Below, one piece after another: positions 1-5,794 of a DNA stretch of 42,193 nt (the first letter of the stretch is position 1; each line of letters begins with the position of its first letter). Below the pieces are notes generated by a model. The model was not told the origin of the DNA, searched no databases, and saw only the letters and a list, made by a program, of their open reading frames with translations. Source of the DNA: an uncultured Mollicutes bacterium (GTDB lineage Bacteria; Bacillota_I; Bacilli_A; RF39; UBA660); the NCBI GenBank assembly GCA_945969495.1, contig CAMFOH010000007.1:1-42193 (forward strand). Direction: 5' to 3'. The translations under genes and the position numbers were made by a program.

Positions 1-802
1 ATGCATTTCCTTTTAAATAAACATTATTTTTATAATTTATAAATAATTCTCCACCTAATACATCCACTTTTATTTCTCTACTTCTTTTTAAATAACCATT
101 TAAAACTCCTGCGACAACGCTTGCACAAGCTCCAGTCCCACAAGACATAGTCTCTCCACTTCCAATTTCTAAAACCCTCATCTTAATATGGGTTTCACTT
201 ATAATTTCTACAAATTCAACATTACACTTAGTTGGAAAAATTTTATTTTCTTGAACTAATTTTCCCAACTTCAAAACATTAACATTATCAACATCTTTAA
301 CAAAAATAACGGTATGAGGATTTCCCATTGATACACAGTTAATATTTAAAATAGTTCCATTAAAGTTATACTTTTCATTTATTATTTTATTTTCATTTAA
401 TAAAACCGGAATTTTTGATGCTTTTAACACAGGTTTTCCCATATCAACTTTTACCATAAATGAATCGCAATCTTTTTTTATATAAACTTTTTTTATACCT
501 GATTTAGTTTCTATTAATAATTTATTTTTTTTATCTATATTCTCATATAAATACCTAGCTACACATCTTATTCCATTACCACACATCATCCCTTCACTTC
601 CATCTTTATTATACATTATCATCTTAGCATCAGCTTTAGAAGAAGGAGCAATTAAAATAAGTCCATCTGACCCTATTCCAAAATTAACGTCACTTATTTT
701 TATCGCTAGTTCATTTAAATCAACATTTTTAATGTCATTATTAAATAAGTCTATATAAATATAATTATTACCTGTTCCCTGCATTTTTACAAATTTTATC
801 AT
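1..802 (-). CDS. dapF: Diaminopimelate epimerase, 3' end cut by window edge
   Basis: Interconverts LL- and meso-diaminopimelate, the step before lysine and the wall cross-linking residue. The frame runs open from ATG 802 to base 2 (267 codons). Both catalytic cysteines sit in their family motifs: Cys74 in MMCGNGIRC and Cys221 in GSGETMSCGTGACAS. The substrate-binding stretch GNPHTVIF is also present. The N-terminus reads MQGTGNNYI where the family usually has GTGNDFI. By comparison with full-length DapF only about ten residues are missing beyond the left edge. The start is supported by a GGTGA ribosome site ending about 4 bases upstream. A possible minus-strand promoter (TTGTCT at 842-847, TATAAT at 817-822, 19-base spacer) lies just upstream, so the leader would be very short. 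Confidence 0.95.
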   Translation of the reverse strand, partial: MIKFVKMQGTGNNYIYIDLFNNDIKNVDLNELAIKISDVNFGIGSDGLILIAPSSKADAKMIMYNKDGSEGMMCGNGIRCVARYLYENIDKKNKLLIETKSGIKKVYIKKDCDSFMVKVDMGKPVLKASKIPVLLNENKIINEKYNFNGTILNINCVSMGNPHTVIFVKDVDNVNVLKLGKLVQENKIFPTKCNVEFVEIISETHIKMRVLEIGSGETMSCGTGACASVVAGVLNGYLKRSREIKVDVLGGELFINYKNNVYLKGNA

Positions 803-928
803 ATTATCACCAGTTAATTATATTTATTTAAAATATAAAAAAGACAAAATATACTCAATTTTATAAGACAATTAATATATTTATTTTACTTTTATTAAAA
901 TATAATATATTAGAAAGGGGTGTATCAT

Positions 929-1108
929 ATGTATTATCCTGGGTATCCTGGAGGATATGTTTATTCAGTTTATGGTAATAATGATAATGGTGGTTCAGGT
1001 TATAGCTGGATATGGATTATAGTAATAGTATTTATAATTTTTTTCTTATTCTTTGGCTTCGGAAATAATAATAGAGGACACGATAATTGTAATTATTGTA
1101 ACAGATAA
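929..1108 (+). CDS. Small Tyr/Gly-rich single-pass membrane peptide, spore-protein-like
   Basis: This 59-residue peptide has three zones. Residues 1-27 are Tyr/Gly/Asn/Pro-rich (MYYPGYPGGYVYSVYG). Residues about 28-45 form one strongly hydrophobic segment (WIWIIVIVFIIFFLFFGFG). The tail is hydrophilic with Asn, His and two Cys. Start: the frame could open with GTG at 920, but the purine-rich ribosome site AGAAAGGGG (912-920) is correctly spaced only for ATG 929. It is divergent from dapF and has its own strong terminator. The composition resembles the short YjcZ-type peptides of Bacillus spores, and spoIIR occurs in the same window, so a role in spores or envelope is plausible. That is inference from composition; I see no diagnostic motif. 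Confidence 0.6.
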   Translation: MYYPGYPGGYVYSVYGNNDNGGSGYSWIWIIVIVFIIFFLFFGFGNNNRGHDNCNYCNR

Positions 1109-1138
1109 AAAAGAACTTGTTAAAAGTTCTTTTAATTT
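1109..1138 (+). terminator. Rho-independent terminator of the small membrane peptide
   Basis: A perfect 10-bp stem (AAAAGAACTT at 1109-1118 with AAGTTCTTTT at 1124-1133) has a 5-base loop and begins directly after the stop codon. T-rich sequence follows. Confidence 0.8.
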
Positions 1139-1143
1139 ATAAT

Positions 1144-1246
1144 AAAGTTCGAATAGTTCGAACAGATTCTTCTACGGTGCCCTTTTGTTGGAAGTATAAC
1201 AACCGCTAGACATAATTTATAGGTAGTAATAACTACTAACTAGTTA
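1144..1246. other. Palindrome-rich island edge without a gene
   Basis: Between the terminator at 1138 and the next promoter there is no credible frame. The stretch holds a 7-bp hairpin GTTCGAA-TAG-TTCGAAC (1147-1163), a short hairpin with arms GTAGT/ACTAC (about 1223-1236) and a perfect 10-base palindrome TAACTAGTTA (1237-1246). These could be protein-binding sites or scars of element insertion. No tRNA or riboswitch fold could be assigned. Confidence 0.35.
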
Positions 1247-1295
1247 AATTATACTACATTTTTAGTAAAATATATAAAAAATTTTACAATTTTTG

Positions 1296-1304
1296 TGCTA
1301 TAAT
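1296..1304 (+). promoter_or_regulatory. Extended -10 promoter of the ATP-grasp-like gene
   Basis: TGC-TATAAT is a perfect extended -10 (TGn-TATAAT) 29 bases before ATG 1333. No good -35 hexamer is seen at 17 bases, as is common for extended -10 promoters. Confidence 0.55.
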
Positions 1305-1332
1305 ATTGTTCCTAACAAGGGAGGGCAATTTT

Positions 1333-2460
1333 ATGATTAAATCTGGAATTATTAACGAAAATGAAGTTATCGAATTAGAAAATAATGATTTAATCTCTTA
1401 TTTATATAATTTAATCGATAAATCAACAGACAACAAAAATGCTTTTGAAATTTATAAGCAAAACCAATTTTTTTGGAGTGATTCAAGTGTTATTGATTAT
1501 TTTGTAAAAGTTTTAGGATTTGTTGTTATATATGATAAAGTTGTATATTTTCAATCAGAGTTAAAAAGTGAATTAATTGATAAAATTGATTATATAAAAA
1601 ACGGATTTCAATTAAAGAAACTTCCTAAAATGATTTATAAAAATGGAAAGTTTATTAAATATTTAAGCCCAATTCAACAAGAAATTGAAATTGCAGGATT
1701 TGACCATTCTATTAATCCTGAAAATGATTTATCTTTTTGGTACCCAAGAACTGCCAATATTGGGTTTAAAACGCCTAATACAATTATAACAAATTTTACA
1801 GATGCAGAAACTAATTTAATTAAAACAGGAAAATGGAATAATTTATGCGAAAAGGATTTATTGGAAAGAATTAGAATTATCGCCAAACAAAGTGGAAAAT
1901 TAGATTTAAGCAATGAAATGTTTATTAGATTAGGAAATTCAAGTAATAAGTTTAATTTTGATTCGTGTCATATCAATGAAATTAATGAATTATACCAAAA
2001 ATTAATGATAATGTTTGATGACATGTACTTTAAACTAGAATGGCAACAAAGTATTGAATTAGTATTAAGAGAATATATTAAAACAAATTATCAACGAAAT
2101 AGAATCTATAATGGAATGCCACTAAACACTGAATTTAGGGTATTCTATGATTTTGATACGAATAGAATTTTGGGAATTTTTAATTATTGGGAAAAGGATA
2201 CAATGTTAGATAACTTACACAATAATCAAGATTTAATTACATTTGCCAATACAACTCATGAAATAGAATGTGACTTTAATAATTTATACCCATTTTTAAA
2301 GAAAGAAGCTGAATATAAATTACCTAATGCTGACTTAAAAGGAAAATGGTCTGTAGATTTTCTATACGATGGAAAAGAATTCATATTAATAGATATGGCA
2401 CATGCAGAATGCAGTTATTATTATGATAAAGTTTTAAGTAAACAACGAACATTAAAATAG
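1333..2460 (+). CDS. ATP-grasp-like protein of unknown substrate
   Basis: The protein has 375 residues. A TTG at 1306 would extend the frame, but AAGGAGGGC (1317-1325) fits ATG 1333 with about 8 bases of spacing. The C-terminal third carries features I associate with ATP-grasp folds of the D123/R2K type: EFRVFYDFDTNRILGIFNYW, then KGKWSVDFLYDGKEF and ILIDMAHA. In that reading the Asp/Glu residues near the end would be metal ligands. The N-terminal half is Asn/Ile/Lys-rich and matches nothing I know. ATP-grasp enzymes join a carboxylate to an amine or thiol, and some seal RNA; the substrate here is unknown. It has its own promoter and terminator, on the strand opposite to the rest of the island. 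Family assignment is moderate; function is not assigned. Confidence 0.55.
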   Translation: MIKSGIINENEVIELENNDLISYLYNLIDKSTDNKNAFEIYKQNQFFWSDSSVIDYFVKVLGFVVIYDKVVYFQSELKSELIDKIDYIKNGFQLKKLPKMIYKNGKFIKYLSPIQQEIEIAGFDHSINPENDLSFWYPRTANIGFKTPNTIITNFTDAETNLIKTGKWNNLCEKDLLERIRIIAKQSGKLDLSNEMFIRLGNSSNKFNFDSCHINEINELYQKLMIMFDDMYFKLEWQQSIELVLREYIKTNYQRNRIYNGMPLNTEFRVFYDFDTNRILGIFNYWEKDTMLDNLHNNQDLITFANTTHEIECDFNNLYPFLKKEAEYKLPNADLKGKWSVDFLYDGKEFILIDMAHAECSYYYDKVLSKQRTLK

Positions 2461-2539
2461 TTTTTAAAATGCAAATTCATGCGCATAATGGTTGTATCAT
2501 TATGTAAGTGTGTTACCAGAATGGTATTTTTATTGTAAC

Positions 2540-2566
2540 GAAAGTTAAATTTAACTTTCTTTTTTA
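2540..2566 (+). terminator. Terminator of the ATP-grasp-like gene
   Basis: The palindrome GAAAGTTAAATTTAACTTTC (2540-2559) is followed by seven T. It is a standard plus-strand intrinsic terminator 80 bases after the stop codon. Confidence 0.85.
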
Positions 2567-2574
2567 CATTATAA

Positions 2575-2600
2575 AACTCGAACTATTAAAAGTTCGAGTT
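2575..2600. repeat. Perfect 10-bp inverted repeat
   Basis: AACTCGAACT (2575-2584) and AGTTCGAGTT (2591-2600) pair perfectly around a 6-base loop. On the minus strand it is followed by TTTTAT, so it could be a weak terminator. Part of it (TCGAACTATT) recurs inverted at 1152-1161 on the other side of the ATP-grasp-like gene. Confidence 0.6.
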
Positions 2601-2773
2601 CCCTATCAATCTGGTGCGAGTGGTTAAGTTATTTCAAACTTTTACTAACAAATTAGAAACTTATAGTTTTGTATCAATTTCTAATATCATTCTACCAAAT
2701 AAAATAGAAAGTAGCAATAATTTTATGTTACTTTCTAATCTTTTTTATCAATGTTTATATTATTAAATATTAA
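2601..2773 (-). terminator. Gene-free gap ending in a terminator for the HD gene
   Basis: The whole 2461-2773 interval carries no gene. This part holds a long-loop hairpin ATTAGAAA/TTTCTAAT and a hairpin with 9-bp arms at 2705-2713 and 2729-2737 (TAGAAAGTA/TACTTTCTA). T-runs lie on both sides of the second hairpin, so it can terminate transcription in both directions. It is the likely end of the minus-strand HD gene transcript. A GTGCGAGTGGTTAAG stretch near 2613 recalls a tRNA D-arm, but no tRNA fold follows. Confidence 0.5.
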
Positions 2774-3424
2774 TTATAAGTGTTTCTTTTTAACTTCACC
2801 AATTTCATTATTTATTGCATAATTTGAAACTGCTCTAAAATTATCATCATATGGATAAACTTGTTGACCAAATTGTAACCACATTGTTGACCAAGATGCA
2901 CCTGTTTTTAATAATTCTTGAACTCTTTTATTTTTCATTGTATCATTACCATCTTGTTTTTCTAAATCAACACAGCCTTCTTCATCATATAATTTACTTT
3001 GTAAATCGCATTCTAATTTATCACATTGGTAAGCAAACATTGATTCTTTTGTATTATGTGAATCAAATTCTAAAAATAATTGTTCAATTTGATTACCGTC
3101 TAATAAACCACCTAAAATTTTGTGAACTGCCTCATGCTCTAATTTTTCTTTTTCGTCTTTTGATATTTGAAATTGTGTTAAATCTCCAATAACAGTTTCA
3201 CCAAGTTCATGAACAGCCAACATAAATATTACTTTCATAATATCAACATCATACTGATACTCAGATTTCATAGCGATAGCAAGCATTTGAACTCCAAAAA
3301 TATGTTCTGCAACACTTTCAATTCTTTCTCTTTGAACATTCCAATTTTTCCAACCTGTTCTAATAACATTCTTTAATCTATTACATATAACATAATAATT
3401 TATTACATTTTGTTCTTTTGACAT
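2774..3424 (-). CDS. HD-domain phosphohydrolase, YfbR/HDDC2-like
   Basis: The protein has 216 residues and is probably a metal-dependent 5'-nucleotidase or related phosphohydrolase. The core reads ESVAEHIFGV (His41), then AVHELGETVIGD (His72, Glu73, Glu76) and AYQCDKLECD (Asp135). These align with the H...HD...D metal ligands of the YfbR/HDDC2 group, with the catalytic Glu three residues after the HD pair. The HD aspartate is Glu here (HE). About 60 residues follow the last ligand. It has its own promoter (3449-3477) and a good GAGGAGA ribosome site. It lies in the accessory island, so nucleotide-pool or defence roles are possible. The fold assignment is fairly safe and the substrate is unknown. 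Confidence 0.75.
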   Translation of the reverse strand: MSKEQNVINYYVICNRLKNVIRTGWKNWNVQRERIESVAEHIFGVQMLAIAMKSEYQYDVDIMKVIFMLAVHELGETVIGDLTQFQISKDEKEKLEHEAVHKILGGLLDGNQIEQLFLEFDSHNTKESMFAYQCDKLECDLQSKLYDEEGCVDLEKQDGNDTMKNKRVQELLKTGASWSTMWLQFGQQVYPYDDNFRAVSNYAINNEIGEVKKKHL

Positions 3425-3448
3425 AAAATCTCCTCATTTCATTGAATT

Positions 3449-3477
3449 ATTATATTTTTTTATTAATAATTAGTCAA
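3449..3477 (-). promoter_or_regulatory. Promoter of the HD-domain gene
   Basis: On the minus strand TTGACT (3472-3477), a 17-base spacer and TATAAT (3449-3454) form a near-consensus vegetative promoter in the 63-base gap before the HD gene. Confidence 0.8.
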
Positions 3478-3487
3478 ATTAAATATT

Positions 3488-4168
3488 TTATTTTGCACTA
3501 TGCAATGAACTTATTGTCTTTTGCATTGCTTCATTTAATTCATTATAAACTTCTTCTTCATCGTATTGAATTAATGCTATAAAATCATTTAATTCATCAA
3601 TAAATTCTTGATTACCTGAATTTTGTGCTATTCCCATAATTAAAGGCATTGTCACAGATAATTCTATTCTTTTCTTGCCATATAGTTTAAAATCATCAAT
3701 AGTTGTATTTTCAATATCACTATAAAGTTCTTGACATTCTCTTGTAGAACAATATTCTTCTTTAGTGCATTTAGATACTTTTGTTGGCTTATATATTTCA
3801 TAATATAAATCTTTATCAAACCTCATCATTAACGATGGATCATATACATAATTATCCATTTCTATCCAACCATGACCTGAATTATCTTTTCCATATCTTA
3901 ATTCTAAATCCTTATTATCTCCACGAACTAGGATTGCATCATCAAAACAAAAAAACATATATAAGCTTCTATCATAACATTTACCTGGGCCAACTATTGG
4001 TTTTAAATATTTAATATGAATAGATACTGGCAATCCACTAATATAAGTATGATTTAATTTTTCATAGAATTCATCATCAAATGGAATAATTTTTTTATCA
4101 GCAATACCTTTATCTAATAGTAATTGCATTTTGCTAAAATATAAACTTTTTTTAATATTATCAAACAT
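3488..4168 (-). CDS. Cys-His-Asp hypothetical protein, second of a paralogous pair
   Basis: I do not recognise a named family for this 226-residue protein. It aligns with its upstream neighbour: IIPFDDEFYEKLNHTY, SGLPVSI, GKCYDRSLYMF and VYDPSLMM match IAPYDDELIEKLRNIY, GGIPASI, GHCYDRALLMS and IYDTSSGF there. Cys64 (CYDR), His99 (GHGWIE) and Asp110 (YDPS) occur in the order and spacing of a papain/transglutaminase-type triad, including the H-x-W-x-E and DP signature. That suggests a soluble cysteine hydrolase or transglutaminase-like enzyme. There is no signal peptide or membrane segment. Its ATG lies 1 base after the upstream stop, so translation is probably coupled. Active-site reading is inference; the paralogy is directly visible. 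Confidence 0.6.
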   Translation of the reverse strand: MFDNIKKSLYFSKMQLLLDKGIADKKIIPFDDEFYEKLNHTYISGLPVSIHIKYLKPIVGPGKCYDRSLYMFFCFDDAILVRGDNKDLELRYGKDNSGHGWIEMDNYVYDPSLMMRFDKDLYYEIYKPTKVSKCTKEEYCSTRECQELYSDIENTTIDDFKLYGKKRIELSVTMPLIMGIAQNSGNQEFIDELNDFIALIQYDEEEVYNELNEAMQKTISSLHSAK

Positions 4169-4169
4169 A

Positions 4170-4874
4170 TTATCTTCTCAACCCCAATCTTTTCATATCA
4201 TCATCTATTTCCTTACATACATCATCATAATTAATTACTTTTTTAAAATGTTCTATTTCTCTTTGTAATAATTCTATACCTAGATGAGAATACATTTCTG
4301 TTGGTCTCCCATAAGTCATTTCAATCATTGGTAATATTAATGGAGAAGCATATTTATCTCTTTCAATATCTTCAGGATGATAATATTCATCAGATTTAAC
4401 AAATTCAATTATAGAACTTTTTTTATTTATTTTTCTTATTTTTGGATGTTCCATTAGCCAATATAATTTCTTATCATAAACAAATCCAGATGAAGTATCA
4501 TAAATAAGATGTTGCCCATCTTTCGTAATTCTTTCTACAATACAATGGTCTGCAAATAATGGATCATCTTTGTCAGCAAATTGTGGATTTAGTTTTAAAC
4601 TATCAATAGTTGCATAAACTAATTGGACATCATCTTCATCATCTAAAAATGCCCTAGACATAAGCAATGCTCTATCATAACAATGACCATTTGACATACC
4701 ATTAGATAATAATAATATTGATGCAGGTATACCACCATCATAAATGTTTCTTAATTTTTCTATTAACTCATCATCATATGGTGCAATATGACCATTTTTT
4801 AATCCCCATAATAATAATTGTCTTGATTTATAATTATGCAAATTCCATTTCATTTCTTGTAATTTTGTAATCAT
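4170..4874 (-). CDS. Cys-His-Asp hypothetical protein, first of a paralogous pair
   Basis: The protein has 234 residues. The frame can be extended to 4913, but ATG 4874 is preceded by AAAAAGGGGC at proper spacing, and the extension has no ribosome site. The putative triad is Cys65 (GHCYDRAL), His110 (ADHCIVER) and Asp126 (IYDTSSG). The region between Cys and His is about ten residues longer than in the downstream paralog. The last 100 residues are charged and helical-looking, and differ most between the two copies. A minus-strand promoter (TTGCAA, 17 bases, TAGTAT) is visible around 4902-4930. The pair forms one transcript ending before the HD gene promoter. Function unknown; a cysteine-protease or transglutaminase-like fold is my best inference. 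Confidence 0.6.
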   Translation of the reverse strand: MITKLQEMKWNLHNYKSRQLLLWGLKNGHIAPYDDELIEKLRNIYDGGIPASILLLSNGMSNGHCYDRALLMSRAFLDDEDDVQLVYATIDSLKLNPQFADKDDPLFADHCIVERITKDGQHLIYDTSSGFVYDKKLYWLMEHPKIRKINKKSSIIEFVKSDEYYHPEDIERDKYASPLILPMIEMTYGRPTEMYSHLGIELLQREIEHFKKVINYDDVCKEIDDDMKRLGLRR

Positions 4875-4949
4875 CCAAAACGCCCCTTTTTGAATTGCTA
4901 TATATACTACCACAAAATCGTGATTTTTGCAAATAATTCAGCACTTTTT

Positions 4950-5225
4950 TTATTTTTCTAAATCATCTGCTTTTCTTTTATAACTGCTATATTCATTTTG
5001 AATAATATCTAAATCATTGTCATCAATTACCTTTTCATTATGTAATTCTTCAATAATTTCATCATATTTATCAGTAGAGAAAAACTTATCTTGTAGGAAT
5101 TGTATAAATTTTTTCCATAGTTCTTTAAAATAATTTAATGTCTCTTGTAGTTTGGATACTTTATCTTCTAACATATCAATAGCATCATCAGAAAACTCTA
5201 ATTCTTTCTTTACAATATTAATCAT
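4950..5225 (-). pseudogene. C-terminal stub of a MobV-type plasmid relaxase (probable)
   Basis: A 91-residue frame whose middle (LQETLNYFKELWKKFIQFL, QDKFFSTDKYDEIIEEL, DDNDLDIIQ) resembles, from memory, the coiled-coil C-terminal end of plasmid mobilisation/recombination (Mob/Pre) proteins of Gram-positive elements. The catalytic N-terminal several hundred residues are absent: an in-frame TAA immediately precedes the ATG. A usable ribosome site (AAAGGACAGG) precedes the ATG, so the fragment may still be translated. Its position between accessory genes and the 3' end of ssrA fits the decayed remains of an integrated mobile element. It could instead be an unrelated small coiled-coil protein. 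Confidence 0.5.
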
Positions 5226-5335
5226 TTAAACCTGTCCTTTCTTTAACTTAATCAACAAAAAATACCAACTTCTTTTAGAAATTGATATTTTCTATATTAA
5301 ATCCAAAACTTTAAAAGTCTGGACAGATTTCCCAA

Positions 5336-5702
5336 TGGTGGAGCTGACGAGATTCGAACTCGTGTCCGAAAACCAAGCTACTTAAGCTTCTACAAGTTTA
5401 GTTAACAATTAATTTTAATTAAATGATAAAGATGGTTAACACACCCATCAAATAACGAGTTTAGTAATATTCGTTACTCTTTCCTAAACAAAAAGAATAA
5501 TATAACTCACTAAAATGAGCCTCTTTAAAAGTCCGTGAGTAAAACTTAAAAAGAAGCGCTTTCTCTGTTAAAAAAGACTAGGCAGCGCAAGCTGCGAAAG
5601 CATAATTATTTGTTTTGTTATTTATTTTTGTTTGCGTATAAGGATCGCCACCCACTTGCCACTTAAGCTCTTAAAGTTTTCGTCGAAACCAGTAACAGCC
5701 CC
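5336..5702 (-). ncRNA. ssrA: Transfer-messenger RNA (tmRNA)
   Basis: Rescues stalled ribosomes together with SmpB. The 5' end (GGGGCUG) pairs with the 3' end (CAGCUCC followed by encoded ACCA) over 7 bp. The tRNA-like half shows GUUUCGAC near the 5' end and a T-arm CACGAGUUCGAAUCUCGUC-like sequence near the 3' end. The tag template ends at TAG (5578-5580). The frame upstream of that stop reads NKTNNYAFAACAA, with an apparent short pseudoknot (GGGU-GGCG-AUCC and GCG/CGC) ending about 11 bases before a likely AAC resume codon at 5617-5619. The resume codon choice is inference. Length is 367 bases, typical for the family. It sits near smpB and rnr, its functional partners. Confidence 0.95.
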
Positions 5703-5722
5703 ATAAATAAAATAACATAGTT

Positions 5723-5731
5723 ATTATACCA
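5723..5731 (-). promoter_or_regulatory. Extended -10 promoter of ssrA
   Basis: On the minus strand TGG-TATAAT (TATAAT at 5723-5728) lies about 21 bases before the mature 5' end. That leaves a short leader for RNase P to remove. No strong -35 is seen. Confidence 0.6.
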
Positions 5732-5749
5732 CAAATTAATAAATTTTAA

Positions 5750-5778
5750 TTGTTAAATTATGTCATTTTATGTATAAT
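5750..5778 (+). promoter_or_regulatory. Promoter of the NAGPA-domain gene
   Basis: TTGTTA (5750-5755), a 17-base spacer and TATAAT (5773-5778) give a start near 5785, only about 10 bases before ATG 5795. This rules out the longer frame start at 5750, which would be the -35 itself. Confidence 0.75.
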
Positions 5779-5794
5779 TATCATGGGTGATATA

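Noticed and set aside
1306..1332. TTG start extending the ATP-grasp-like protein by nine residues
   Set aside because: AAGGAGGGC lies inside this stretch and serves ATG 1333; the TTG itself lies just after the -10 box.
2595..2640. tRNA-like fragment (GGTGCGAGTGGTTAAG) after the ATP-grasp-like gene
   Set aside because: It resembles a D-arm but no anticodon arm, T-arm or acceptor pairing follows, so it is not a tRNA or a clear tRNA remnant.
2851..3192. Plus-strand 113-residue frame opposite the HD gene
   Set aside because: It is the complement of a well-supported HD-domain gene, has low-complexity Leu/Ile/His composition and no ribosome site.
5226..5335. tmRNA intrinsic terminator
   Set aside because: CCAGACTTTT/AAAGTTTTGG can pair imperfectly just after the tmRNA end but has a mismatch and no T-run; I could not support it as a terminator.
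1147..5360. Duplicate of the ssrA 3' end (att site) at the far edge of the island
   Set aside because: Only a 7-base word (TTCGAAC) is shared between the tmRNA T-arm and the hairpin near 1157; too short to call an attachment repeat.
5618..5635. tmRNA resume at GCA with tag ANKNK
   Set aside because: The frame stops after five codons and lacks a degradation tail; the GCA overlaps the likely pseudoknot strand.
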